From Areca catechu (lineage: Eukaryota > Streptophyta > Magnoliopsida > Arecales > Arecaceae): DNA of 64,000 nt. A model generated the notes under the pieces. The model was not told the origin of the DNA. It saw only the letters and a list, made by a program, of their open reading frames with translations, and searched no databases. Below are positions 12,618 through 23,919 of the stretch, piece by piece. The translations under genes and the position numbers were made by a program. How positions within the stretch are numbered: the stretch's first letter is position 1; the number at the start of each line of letters is the position of its first letter. The stretch covers positions 31,282,918 through 31,346,917 of the forward strand of contig CM038042.1 of NCBI GenBank assembly GCA_021397845.1. Direction: 5' to 3'.

Positions 12618-13767
12618 TGTTGGGAATTGTGTCCCAAAGCCAATCGCCTAGGTTGTAGGTTGTTGTGCTCGGTATTATGATTTGTATATGAATTAATAAA
12701 ATATAATTTTGGCAGCTCATCACATCGTTTGGTTGTCCTCTTGATCAAGGAAGTGTGGTGACACTGATGTGATCTGCAAATGGAATGTATGACATCTCAT
12801 TGAACGTGACTCCGTGGAGCTCCTTTCTACCCAAGTCCTTTCTGCCAAAGGATTGCTCGCGATTGGATATGGGTATATGTATTCCTCCGACCTGAGGTCA
12901 CCATGGTAGCTTGCAAGCAACTCCCTGTGCTTTGGTGCTGGACTACCCGGATTTCTAATCTGGTGACGGAAGGTTTCTGGGTACAGTCAAGTACTTGTGA
13001 AGCAGTAGTGGACCAAGATGGAATTGACCTGTCCAAATTGTTTGGATTGAATGTCTCGCAGTGTCTCAATTTAGCAAATCCTCGACCGGGGTAGTCTCAG
13101 TGAGGAGTCACTGGACTTGCGAAGTTGAGACATGTTATTGATTGACTCAGTTAGGGTTGGCAGTCTAACCCTAGGTCATCTAGAGTATTGAAGGTTAAAG
13201 GGATGAATTATACGGTAACCATATACCAGAGGTTCAATAGATTGCTCTCGCATCTTCGGCCTATCCGGACGCCGGGATCCATTGCTAGATGGTATCTTGT
13301 ATTGGTACTGGAAGTATTCCAGTGCTACCATTTAGGTTCGGACCTATGAGATCACATGCCATTGAGGATTTTTTCCTGATCTGGGAACCGATCAACGATT
13401 GGAAATCATTTCGGTATTTAGGTCAAACGGACTGATTGAGTACATATTGAATTTTTCTGATCTAATTTGGATCGATCAGGATGGATTTGGATCAATCAGA
13501 AATTATTCCTGGTAGACCAGGACTGAACCAAATTTTATTACTCATTAAATTTGGTCGGACCGAGATTTAATGAATCGGTTTTTGGAATTGGTTTGTTGAA
13601 CCAGGTTTAATTTACTGGAGTGGTTCTCACGAAGGTCTTCTCCCACAAGGCATTCCCTCTTCCTCTCGGCCGCTTGGGTTTCACCGTGTTCTGCCCGTGT
13701 TGTTCTCTTCCTCTTCGATTCCATTTTGTTTAAAATGATCCAAAGGAGTTTGGATTTATCTGGACTC

Positions 13768-14275
13768 CACCGTTTTCCCTCGCCTTCACGGGTTTATTTC
13801 TCTGCCTATATATACATGATTTATCTGGGTTTCCTCTCCGGTGTTTTATCTGGACTCCACCGTTTTATCTGGGTTTCCTCTCCGGTGTTTTATCTGGACT
13901 CCACCGTTTTCCCTTGCCTTCACGGGTTTATTTCTCTGCCTATATATACATGATTTATCTGGGTTTCCTCTCCGGTGTTTTATCTGGACTCCACCGTTTT
14001 ATCTGGGTTTCCTCTCCGGTGTTTTATCTGGACTCCACCGTTTTCCCTTGCCTTCACGGGTTTATTTCTCTGCCTATATATACATGATTTATCTGGAGAG
14101 GATGTTTCCTCTCCGGTGTTTTATCTGGACTCCACCGTTTTCCCTTGCCTTCACGGGTTTATTTCTCTGCCTATATATACATGATTTATCTGGGTTTCCT
14201 CTCCGGTGTTTTATCTGGACTCCACCGTTTTCCCTTGCCTTCACGGGTTTATTTCTCTGCCTATATATACATCCT
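13768..14275 (+). promoter_or_regulatory. Tandemly multiplied LTR core promoter, five TATA boxes
   Basis: A unit containing tatctggactccaccg, cttcacgggtttatttc and ctgcctatatatacat is repeated, partly with a shorter 44-bp subunit. Identical TATATATA boxes lie at 13807, 13941, 14075, 14172 and 14262 (spacings 134, 134, 97, 90). It sits where the U3/R boundary of the LTR is expected. Confidence 0.75.
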
Positions 14276-15010
14276 GTTGGTTGAAGGCTCGGAAGTGCAA
14301 TAGAGAAGCATTAGAGAAACAATTGAGAAGCAGGGCGCGAGAGAGAGGAAGGAAGAGGGCTCTCACGGTGGTTTCACAGCTTCACGTTTTTTTCTTCTCC
14401 GCCTCTTATTTATTTCATGGGCTCTCAGCCGCTGCATGAATTTCTGGGTTGCAACCGTGTGATGGGAGAAGGGAGATCGCCGGTTCTCAACCTCTTATTA
14501 TCTGTTGCTTGGAAGCCGTGAGAGAGAAAGGAGGGAACAAGCTTTCACGGATTTTTTTCCACATGCGTGTGATATGTTTTTGCTGGTTGTGTGATGTGGT
14601 GAAGGGAAGAGAGAAAAAGCAACAGGACGTTGAAGTCCGTGTGAAGGGAAGAAGGGTAGTAACAGGATGTTGCTGGCCGTGAGAGTGCTCGGTGATTTCC
14701 TTGTTTACACGGTGGTCTTCCTTTTCTCTATGCCATCACGGGTTTTTTTAGCGCCTCAATGTGAGGTTTTTGGAAGTCCGTGGCTTGCGGCGTGAAGAAG
14801 AAAAAGAGGGCATGAGTTTTGTTGAGAAGAAAGATATAAGAGAGGAGCAGAGGGTTTGGGACGTATTTCTAAGTGTAAAAATTCATATAGGTCCTATGCA
14901 ATCCTTCCCTGTTTTTGTTTCCAGTTTGTGTGCCCTTAATGAATTTTGGGCAGTCTTGGGGAAGGCTGTTCATGAAGATCTCTTTGATCTTTCCTGCTTC
15001 ATCTGTCCAT

Positions 15011-15727
15011 GACCGATTTATTGATTTTCGGTAGATCAGCATCCATCCGAAAGTCAGATCAATGAGAGCCCATGCATGGATACTCTAGAGGGTGGATACT
15101 TGGATACCTCTGGAGGTTGCATCGATCTATTTATTTTTGCTATTGCAGATCTTATTTTGCTGTTGAAATAGTTCAACCGGTCGCTGCTGATCTGAAGACT
15201 GAGGGAGTCGGCTTCGATCTCTTTGATCTTTTCTGCTTCACCTATCCATGACCGATTTATTGATTTTCGATAGACCAGCATCCATCCGGAAGTCGGATCA
15301 ATGAGAGCCCATGCATGAATACTCTAGAGAGTGGACACTTGGATACCTCGAGAGATTGCATCGATCTATTTATTTTTGCTATTGCAGATCTTATTTTGCT
15401 GTTGAAATAGTTCAACCGGTCGCTGCTGATCTGAAGACTGAGGGAGTCGACTTCGATCTCTTTGATCTTCCCTGCTTCACCTATCCATGACCGATTTATT
15501 GATTTTCGGTAGACCAGCATCCATCCGGAAGTCGGATCAATGAGAGAGCATCCATCCGGAAGTCGGATCAATGAGAGCCCATGCATGGATACTCTAGAGG
15601 GTGGATACTTGATACCTCGAGAGGTTGCATCGATCTATTTATTTTTGCTATTGCAGATCTTATTTTGCTATTGAAATAGTTCAACCGGTCGCTGCTGATC
15701 TAAAGACTGAGGGAGTCGGCTTCGATC
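15011..15727 (+). repeat. 239-bp tandem repeat, three copies, in the downstream part of the inverted LTR
   Basis: The phrase gaccgatttattgattttcg starts at 15011, 15250 and 15489, an exact 239-bp period. The third copy has an extra short internal duplication of 'gcatccatccggaagtcgg'. Apparent ORFs here are repeat translations. Confidence 0.85.
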
Positions 15728-15893
15728 AGGTATATTTTATTTTGGTTATCATGTATGCCTAGATCTAGTTGTTATCATATGATTTATATTTTGTTACATG
15801 CATCACGATATGTTAGATCCTGTGCATGAGTAGGTATTTTCCGCTGCATGCTTAAAAATTTTTAATTATGCAATACCTGCACCTAGTGCAACA

Positions 15894-16452
15894 TGTCTAC
15901 AATAGGCTTCCGCGGAACCAGGTTTTCTTTCTCGGTCGACTCAAGGCCTGAGACAGGAAGAAAATAGAATACTATGTTTTCTAGGAAGCGCTCATGAGTC
16001 GACACCTTCAAGGCAAAGTATCGACTCACAAGCTCAAGTGTCGACACTTCATGATCAAGTATCGATACTTCAACCTTCATGAGTCAACTTAAGAGGTCGA
16101 CTCAAGGCCTGTCACAGGACAATAACAGTGATTTTAAATCCAAAGTTTCACCAAACTTTCAATCAAATCTGATCAAAATAAAACTCTTAGATCTTATCTA
16201 AATTTGTTTTAAGATCATAATACAGGATTAAAACATTTTTAATCTACATTTTTTTTATCTTTCCTCTTCATGAGTCAATTAGAAGCGGCGCCCCTACATG
16301 CCATAGGAGACCCCATTGAATGAGAAGAGAGGGTCTTGCAGCCCTACATCTCTCCTATGACAGGACGGCCATTGTGAAGCACTCATTCTAAGTACTTTAA
16401 AAGAAAAACATGATGTTAAAGCATGCTAACATTATTATACTACGATGAACCT
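15894..16452 (-). other. Copia leader, PBS-proximal part, with palindromic 10-12-mers
   Basis: Between the inverted LTR and the PBS. Bases 15930-16110 hold a run of self-complementary or near-palindromic words: ggtcgactca, gagtcgacac, agtatcgact, aagtgtcgacactt, aagtatcgatactt, ggtcgactca. The same words occur at 12560-12617 and, in variant form, inside the left copia LTR (6215-6300). No ORF is credible. Confidence 0.55.
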
Positions 16453-16466
16453 GGGCTCTGATACCA
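16453..16466 (-). other. Copia primer-binding site, initiator-Met type
   Basis: The minus strand reads TGGTATCAGAGCCC one base inside the LTR at 16468. TGGTATCAGAGC is the usual plant retrotransposon PBS for initiator Met tRNA. Confidence 0.9.
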
Positions 16467-16467
16467 T

Positions 16468-19220
16468 TGAAGGAAGAAAAAGGGAAGCATACCAATATGC
16501 AATAGCAAGGCAGAAACATGCACTTTAAAACTATTTTAAAACAAGCACAGTGGAAGACATGGCAGATCGATCAAACGATCTACCAATCTGCCTGCAACAG
16601 GTCTAGTATAATGATATAGCATGCAATAAACATCAAAAACAAGATAAAACTCAAAGATATAAAGATACCTTATCGTTATACCTTGATGGAAGCAGTGGCG
16701 GTGCTCCAAAGATGGTGCTCTTGAGCCATATATATGTATGGCCTCTACAGGTAGTTTATATTGGGGCTCGACTCTGATCAACTCCCTTGTAGTACTAGCT
16801 TCTTGGAATCCTTGAGACCAATCTGTTTCTTCCTGGAAGACGAGGAGGAGAGGTGGACCCTTCCTAACTTGCTCTCTTTCCAAGACCTAGCTTAAGTGCT
16901 AGGTAGCTCACACCCAATGCCCAAATCCTCACAAGCCCCTTTCTTCCCTCTCAGAATCTCAGCAGCAAAGAGATTCAGAGACCAAGAACCAATTTCCATC
17001 TCCAGCAGCCCAGAAATAACTCTTATTTCAAGAGGCTTCCATAAGGAGGAGGAATACACGGGAAAACCAAATGATCCTCACGGACGGTCTACTCCAAGAC
17101 CGTCCAGACTCCACCAAGAGAACATAATATAGAACTTAAAACCAGAGAAGGAATACACGGGATTTTCCGTCACAAAGAACTCTCTCACGGACGGTATAAA
17201 TCCCTCTCTGCACTTCTCATACAAGCCCTGTTCTTCCCTTTTTGCACGCCCCTGTTCCTCTTCCCCTCTCCCTTAACGCATGGCCTGCAACCAAGAAAAG
17301 AGACCGCACTTCTCTAATGCCTAGGTACTCCCTTTTTCATCCGCATGCCCTGCTTCTTTTCCCATGCTCTGTTTCTCCAAACTCGCACGCCCTTGTTCTT
17401 CTCTCTCTCACATGGCAAGGACTGAACCCTTCACTCCTCGCTCTCTTCTTCTCACGGCCGGCAACCCACATGAAAAAAATGGCTGAGAAATAAATGTGTG
17501 AAGGAAAAAATCGAGGACTTCGACTGAGAAAGCCCGTACCAAAATCTCTCATAGCTCCTCTCAAATCCCCTGTTCATTCCCTTCATCGCTCACACCCTCC
17601 AACCAAGAAATAAGTGGCAGAGAAGAAAACCGAGAAGTCCAGGGAAAACATCATGAGAAGAGATTAGATAAAATCCGTGAAGGAGGTAAATCACATAAAG
17701 GCTAGGAAGACGCGTCAAGGCCGAGTGAGAGAGTTCGGATCAAAAACAAAAACACCATTGCACGGCTCCTTGGAAAGGCTCTTGATTGGTTGGGAAACCA
17801 AGAACCGCGGGCTGGAAGAGGGCTGAAAACATGGAGGTTGAGTGGGAGAGAAACACCGTGAGAGATCCCATCTAGATCACGACGCAAAAGGATAAGAATC
17901 CGATATCCAAAGCTTTAAACAAATTTCAAGCTCAACTGATCAACAGCAGTTCTTATCCCAAGCATCACCCGATTGACTTCATGTGGTGCAAATCCCATAC
18001 GCACGGTAAAAACAGGGAAGCGACAACAGGGGAAATCAGGATAAAAAATTGTGTAAACAACCAAGTATAAAACCGGTTCAACAAAAAACCAAAAACTGGT
18101 TCAGCCAAAATCCCTGGTCCGACCAAACCCGATCAAAAAGAAAAACTGGGTCCAGTCTTGGTCTACCAGGAATAATTCCTGATTGACCCAAACAAATCTT
18201 GGTCAATCCAAATCAGACCAAGTGGACCAGAAAAAATTCAATGTGTGCTCAATTAGGTCGTTTGACCTTAATACCAAAACGATTTCCAATCGTTGATCGG
18301 CTCCCGGATCAGGAAGAAATCCTCTATGATATATGACCTCATAGGTTCGAATCTAAACGGTAGCACTGGAACACTTCCAGTACCAGCACAAGATACCAAC
18401 TAGCAATGGGTCCCGGTGTCCGGATAGGCCGAAGATGCGAGAGCAATCTATCAAACCTCTGGTATATGGTTACCATATAATTTATCCCTTTAACCTCCAA
18501 TGCTCAAGATGACTTAGGATTAGACTGCCAACCCTAACTGAATCAATCCATAACATGTCTCAACCTCGCAAGTCCAGTGACTCCTCACTAGGACTACCTC
18601 GACCAAGGATTTGCTAAATTGAGACACTACAAGACATTCAATCCAAATAATTTGGATAGGTCAATTCCATCTTGGTCCACCACTACTCCACAAGTACTTG
18701 CCTATACCCAGAAACATTCCATCACCGGATTAGAAATCCGGGTAGTCTGGCACCAAAGCACAAGGAGTTGCTTGCAAGCTACCATGGTAACCACAGGTCG
18801 GAGGGACACATATACCCATATCCAATCATGAGCAATCCTTTGGCAGAAAGGAGCTCCATGGAGTCACGTTCAATAAGATATCACACATCCTACTTGCAGA
18901 TCACATCAGTATCACCACACTCCTTTGGTCAAGAGGACAACCAAACAATGTGAACCACAACAACCTACACTTAATACATTGTCATCCTGTACAATATATC
19001 CTTTGGTTGTGAACCTTTTAAAGGACTACTCGATATATCCTCTCTATATCGAAGTCAGTGCAGTCCGAAGGACTTCATCACATAAATAGAGTTCATTACA
19101 GGAAAATGAATAATGTGATGAGCTACCAAAATAAAGTTTTATTAATTCATATATAAATTACAATACTGAGCATAATCGCCTACAGCCTAAGTGATTGGCT
19201 TTGGGACACAATTCCCAACA
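16468..19220 (-). repeat. Copia 5'-side LTR
   Basis: Bounded by the PBS on the left and, on the right, by the edge ..attcccaaca (reverse of TGTTGGGAAT). Length 2753 bp. The U5-side part (16468-17030) and the U3-side part (about 18280-19220) match the other minus-strand copia LTR (3899-7278), but about 1.2 kb in the middle (17040-18270) has no counterpart there. To the right, element G gag resumes with no visible TSD. Confidence 0.8.
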
Positions 19221-19392
19221 TCAGGTCAACGGATCAGGGATCCCCCTGAAATCTCTCACAATCCCTAGCAATTTGGTAAGCCTGCTTTAGGTCATGGACT
19301 TCTCACAGAAATAATTTCCTTTGAATTTCTTCATATAGGCCTGCTCTAAACATAGACAGGGTGACAGCCTCCGACTCGACCACACTACATCT
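19221..19392 (-). pseudogene. Element G gag, middle fragment
   Basis: The minus strand continues the gag frame interrupted by Tat-1: after KFDKFVMRC (52509-52540) it reads on through SVVESEAVTLSMFRAGL, then EIQRKLFL, a TGA in place of Arg, and EVHDLKQAYQIARDCERFQ. This fixes Tat-1 as inserted in this gene. The zinc-knuckle region expected after it is absent; the sequence stops at the copia LTR edge. Confidence 0.82.
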
Positions 19393-20894
19393 TGTTGCCG
19401 CCAGGATCATCATGGCCCATAGCTACTGTCGACGCCGTAGTGCACTCCCTTCGCTGCCTGTCGGTCCTTTGCTCCTGGACCTGCGAAATAGGGGTTAGTG
19501 ACCTAGGCCAAGGTTTCTGGCGGGGGCACTCCGACGGTCAAGTCAGTGACGATCCAGGAGAACAGATCCTCCTGGTCGGGCCTCTCTTGATGGACTCCAC
19601 ACTAGGAGGAGTGAAAGATATGAGTGAAGGAGAGAACGTTGCAGGGAGAGAATGATAGTAGGGACATGGGGATTCCCTGTTACTCCGCTTCTCCTTGTTT
19701 CCCTCGTTTTTCCTCAGCTGTGATTTTGGTGATGGCGCTTCGCCCTCTTGGTCGAGCTTGCGCTTGTGTTGGTTGTCGTTGGTGTTACCTCTCCCCCTTT
19801 TTTTGGGGGTGTCGACTGTTCTTTGTAGTTAAAAATTGGTCGTTTAGAGCTTGCTTCGGGATCCTTGCTGGGTTGGCAGGGGCATGCGGCAGGATTCCGT
19901 GTCGTAGACGGGACGCCTTTCCTGACAGGTGATAGGGGAAGCTTCCATTCGTTCTGACATCCTCTCCTGTTGCTCCATTCCGGGAAGCTTGCCAAAGCCT
20001 CAATCCGGGGGTCGTCGCCCTAGGGGTTCGTGCTTTCTGGCTGGCCCATCCCCCTGGAATTACGGTTGGGCAGGTAGTCATGGCGGCATGGGAGGCACCG
20101 CTCCGTAGTCCTCGGGCGGCTCACCGATGTCCTGGGATGGCAGGGCTTACTTCGGTCTGGGCATTCCGAGCCCGTGTGGTCACCTTGGCGGAGGACGGAT
20201 CCGGTCCAGAGGGCGCGCGCTCGGAGAGGCTGCATATCGGTGGGTGAGCGCTGAGCTCGACCTCGACCGTAGGGCACTAGCCTCCGAGGGTCTCGCTCTG
20301 AAGGGCGGAGGATGGACCCGGTCCAGAAGGCCCGTGCTTGGAGAGGCTCCACATCGGCGGGTGAGCGCTGAGCTCGACCTCAATCGCAGGGCACTAGTCT
20401 CCGAGGGTCTCGCTTTGAAGAGCGGAGGACGGACCCGGTCCAGAGGGTGCACGCTCAGAGAGGCTCCATATCGGCGGGTGAGCGCTGAGCTCGACCTCGA
20501 CCGCAGGGCACTAGCCTCCGAGGGTCTCGCTCTGGAGGACGGAGGATGGTCCCGGTCCAGAGGGTGCGCGCTCAGAGAGGCTCCACATCGGAGAGTGAGC
20601 GCTGAGCTCGACCTCGGCACATCGGCGAGTGAGCGCTGAGCTCGACCTCGACCGCAGGGCACTAGCCTTCGAGGGTCTCGCTCTGGAGGGCGAAGGACGG
20701 CTCTGGCCTAGGCGTCCCGAGCTCGCAGGCACGACCTGGTGGAGGATGGAGCTCGGCCCGTTGCTTTGAAGGTGCTCAGCTCAGCTTAGCTCAGCAAGGT
20801 GGTCTGAGCTGGGGTGTTGCCTTGACGTCCATCATGGCGGTGTCCTTTAATGTGGTGCCTGTCAGCTTCCCATATCAGCGGTCTCGCCACATCA
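19393..20894 (-). repeat. Tat-1 3' LTR
   Basis: Runs from tgttgccgccagg (left edge) to ..gccacatca, 1502 bp. It matches the 5' LTR at 51172-52508 throughout. It is 165 bp longer, mostly because it has one more 117-bp repeat plus a partial unit. Preceded by TSD CATCT. Confidence 0.92.
20190..20740 (-). repeat. 117-bp tandem repeats in the Tat-1 3' LTR
   Basis: The word ccggtccaga occurs at 20201, 20318, 20435 and 20552, an exact 117-bp period, followed by a partial unit. GC-rich. Long ORFs on both strands here are repeat translations. Confidence 0.88.
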
Positions 20895-20910
20895 TTTGCC
20901 CCCCACTCTC
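20895..20910 (-). other. Tat-1 polypurine tract
   Basis: The minus strand reads GAGAGTGGGGGGCAAA immediately before the 3' LTR start (TGATGTGG). Confidence 0.85.
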
Positions 20911-21372
20911 GAGGCTCGTTAGTGTGCGGTGCTCAGGGCGAAGGGAGTAACTGTGGTGCTGGCATGGAAAGGCAAAAATTCGGTGCAATGATGGTCGCGG
21001 TCGCCGGCGCTTCAAGGGATGGCCCTGCCAGCCAGTATGGGGGTGCAATGTGGCCATGTCCGAGGAGTAGTTAATGCTGGCACAGAATTTTGAGCAGCTG
21101 GGACTCCTTTTTCGTCGATGGTCAGCACGTGGCGCAGATTTGTTGGCGAGGGGGTCGCAACAGTGCAGATTTGATGGGCCCTTTCGAAGTGAAAAGAAAA
21201 AAATTTCTTACTCAAAGCTTCCTTTCTTTCAAATCTTTTGCGCTTGTTGCAGTGCCAAGACCCTTCCTTCTCCGCGATCTGCATCCGTTCTTCTCTTCTC
21301 TAGGGGTCCAGACCGGCTTTGTTATTCTCCCTTTTTCCCTTCTGGGGTAGGCTCCTTCCTTCTTAGTCCAGC
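20911..21372. other. Tat-1 segment between the PPT and the antisense gene
   Basis: About 460 bp with no conserved protein. It is upstream of the plus-strand antisense gene and is where its promoter would lie. I see no convincing TATA box. A tctcttctcta/ttctcccttttt pyrimidine-rich stretch precedes the ATG. Confidence 0.4.
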
Positions 21373-23623
21373 ATGTCTCATCCTGAGTCTTTCGCCCAAA
21401 GGGTAGTGCTCTCCTCCTCCGACGAGGAATCGGAAGGGGCACAGTTTAGGGTTAGCATGAGACCGGCCCTTCCTTCCCCTCTTGTTCCTTCTAGTCCTAC
21501 TTGTCCTCCCCTGCTGCTCGAATCAGCTCTTGAGTCTGTCCGGTCAACAGGTCCGGGCGGGATCATTTCGACGATTTCCACCACGAAGCTGGGGGCCATC
21601 TGGGATGCCTATGGCATCCCGACTTCTGTTCGACTCATGATCCCCCACCCCGGGGAGTGGGTCACTTCCAGTGGTCCTGGGCGTCTCGCCTTCTAGAGGG
21701 GACCTTCTCCGGGGGTCTCCAATTCCCCTTTCATCCCTTCTTCTTATCCGTCCTGAATAACTATCGCCTGGTCCCTGCCTAGTTGGTGTCGAATGCTATC
21801 AGGGTAATCTTCTCTTTTATTGTACTCTGCCATGTCCACGGGTTCTTTGCCTGATTTTCCTTATTCAGGGCATTCTTCACCCTGAAACGCCACCCGACCG
21901 AGGACGGGTGGTGGTCTTTGTCTTCTTGCCCAAAGGCCATCAAATTCGAGCTCCCCTCTTCCATCAAGGGATGGAAGAGCAAATTTTTCTTTGCAGACGT
22001 CGAGGGGGTTGGCTGGGCCTAGAGCGAGCCGGACCGGTCCCCCAACCGGATCTCCACGGTCGATGCAGTCGATCGGGATGAATACGATCATTTTCGCACC
22101 GCCCGGATCCCCTCTCTGGAGGTCCTGCTATCGGAGCAGAACCTTCTCGATGCCAGGGTCGACTCATCGGTGGGGCTAGGTGAGTTCAACTCTTTGTTCA
22201 TCTGCATTTTCTCTTTTCTTCATCTTAGGTTGACCTTCTTGGCTCCTGTATGCAGGGTCGATGCTTCCGGAGGGCGAGCCGTTGCCAATCTCCAAGAAGA
22301 GGTCGCCCACTGGAACGGTTGCCGAGCCTCCTCCGAGGTAGGCTCGGATTGAGGGTACGTCGATGTCTGCCCCCGTGGTGCCGGTCACTCCGAGGAGGGA
22401 GGCCGAAGGATGGACGGAGCCGCAGGCCGGAGTCCCTGTTATGGAGCCTGAGGCAACCGTCCGGGTTGACACTGCTGCTATCGTCGCGCCGCCCCGCCCC
22501 GCCCTCTAGGCCCGAAGGTGACTAGGGCCGAAGAAGGAGGGACCCGGGTTGGGGCTCCTCATGCGACGGGGGCTCCGGCCACGACGGTGCCGGATCCTCG
22601 ACCGGTTCTTGGGGGTCCCACCACCGGAGGGACGGGCGCACCTGCTCCTCGGGAGAGCAGGAGAGACAAGGCGAGGTGCCGCCTTCCATTCAAGATGGGG
22701 CCGGAGAGCTCTTTAACCGACAACCGTGCCCTGGCTTACCGCATGATGGACTTCTCCATCCAGCCATGCGACCGGGAGGAGATGGATGGGTTGCCAGTTG
22801 GAACTGTGATCGACAGCATCTTCCCCCATCTCTACACGGTAAGCAACCCCATCCTCTTTCTCTCTCTTTTCCTTTTCTCCCCCCACCCCTATTTTTTTTT
22901 GACTCCCCGTGTGATGCGATGGGTGTCGAGGTTCTTTTCATTAAAAGCTGCTGCCGAAACTGGGAGCGAGCTGAGCAGCAGCAGGCGGCCGAGATCGCAT
23001 CGCTGAAGACCGCTCTGAAAGAGAAGGCCGACTCCAAGGGGGCGCTTGATCGACGGGTCAAGGACCTCGAGAGGCAGCTCGCCGATTCTGAGGGCCGAGC
23101 GAGGGAGCTCCAGGAGAGCCTAGACCATGAGCTGGGGTAGTCAAGGAAGAAGTCCGAGGACCTCATCGATACCGAGCGGCGGTTGGGCGTGTCCGACATC
23201 GAGGCGGCCCGGTAGAAGGGGATCGCCCAATCCATCCAGGCCCGGCTGGCGATAGAGGAGGAGAAGTCATCCACGGCCCAGAGGGCAGCCGAGGAGGCTG
23301 CCAGGTCGGTTGTGGATACCAGGCACGAGATGGCCGCAGCAAAGAAGGAAGCTGGGGTGGTGGTGGAAAGGTAAAGGGCCTCGGAGGAGTTCCTCGTTGA
23401 GATCCAACAGACGACATCGGACTCCTTCTTCAAGGGCTTCATGTACCTGTGCCACCTAGTCGAGGAGTTCATCTCAGCCGAGGGCTGCAGCCACCTTGAC
23501 TATCCCAGCACTTCAGACCAGGAGGCGGGCATCGAGGAGGCCGTGCCACCTGAGCCCGAAGCCGTGCAGTTTGAAGCCCCTGCTGATGGAGACTCCCAGC
23601 CTAGCGATCCTGCTAACAAGTAG
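21373..23623 (+). pseudogene. Tat-1 antisense ORF (aORF): Transposase_28-like N-terminus, coiled-coil C-terminus
   Basis: Plus-strand gene, opposite to gag-pol, ATG at 21373 (MSHPESFAQRVV, then an acidic serine stretch). The N-terminal part has AIWDAYGIPTSVRLMIP, then after a frame change FFTLKRHPT and IKGWKSKFFFADVEGVGW, like the plant 'putative gypsy type transposon' family. Probable introns: 22180-22255 (GTGAGT..GCAG) and 22839-22930 (GTAAGC..GAG). The last part is a heptad-rich coiled coil (AEIASLKTALKEKAD, RVKDLERQLADSEGRARELQ) ending with FFKGFMYLCHLVEEF and an acidic tail. In-frame stops occur (after VEGVGWA, after the first coil, at VVER). Function unknown; such aORFs are known from Tat/Grande/Retand elements. 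Confidence 0.75.
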
Positions 23624-23725
23624 TCATTTCCTGCTTCCTTTTATGCCTTGCTTTTTTTTTTTGTACTTAGCAGGGCCACTCGGCATGTCGGGGGTCCGTA
23701 GGATGTTTGTAATTGACACTTAATC

Positions 23726-23731
23726 AATAAA
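23726..23731 (+). terminator. Polyadenylation signal of the Tat-1 antisense gene
   Basis: AATAAA 103 nt after the aORF stop. The Tat-3 aORF has the same arrangement (stop at 59415, AATAAA at 59313-59308), which supports this being a real gene end. Confidence 0.6.
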
Positions 23732-23919
23732 GTGCAAATTCCCTTGCAATCATTTCTCTTGTCTGGCTCTTCCTCTCTTTCACCCCCCTTCTCCTCTTTC
23801 TGTCTTTTTGATGTATGGGAGATCAGAGAGGGGGCCTCACCTTGCATGGGGCTGAGTTGTTAGACTTCGGCACCAGCAAGCTAGATGCAAGTTGATGGCA
23901 CTCGAAGGCTACTGGGCTC

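Larger units (their letters stand above)
12618..15893 (+). repeat. Inverted copia LTR nested in the copia leader, probably a solo LTR
   Basis: Starts with TGTTGGGAATTGTGTCCC, the same U3 start as the LTR whose edge is at 19220, but in the opposite orientation. It probably ends with ..gtgcaaca at 15893, giving TGTTG/CAACA ends. About the first 1 kb is homologous to U3 of both minus-strand copia LTRs; the rest is not. No PBS follows and no matching TSD is visible (GGGTC against TGTCT), so the right boundary is provisional. It holds two repeat arrays. Unusually long for a copia LTR (about 3.3 kb). Confidence 0.65.
3899..19220 (-). mobile_element. Composite Ty1/copia element inside element G
   Basis: Minus-strand order: LTR (16468-19220), PBS (16453-16466), leader, gag ATG at 11246, protease, integrase, RT, RNase H, PPT (7279-7290), LTR (3899-7278). 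The PR-INT-RT-RH order is diagnostic of Ty1/copia. The flanks (GTTGG left, TCAGG right) do not match, and the two LTRs differ strongly in their middle part, so this is probably a recombinant of two insertions. A solo LTR (4323-5880) and an inverted copia LTR (12618-15893) are nested in it. Confidence 0.85.

Noticed and set aside
13841..14284. 147-residue ORF with repeated FYLDSTV/SLAFTGL-like segments
   Set aside because: Direct translation of the tandem promoter repeat in an LTR.
15257..15586. Repetitive minus-strand ORF
   Set aside because: Translation of the 239-bp tandem repeat, with no similarity to known proteins.
12613..15898. TSD for the inverted copia LTR
   Set aside because: The candidate flanks GGGTC and TGTCT do not match, and shifting the right edge to other CA dinucleotides nearby gave no better pair.
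20127..20662. 160-170-residue ORFs on both strands in the Tat-1 3' LTR
   Set aside because: They are translations of the 117-bp GC-rich tandem repeat, and the frame is open because the unit length is a multiple of three.
22690..23472. 260-residue Ser-rich minus-strand ORF
   Set aside because: It is the mirror of the aORF coiled coil on the plus strand; the plus frame shows heptads and family motifs.
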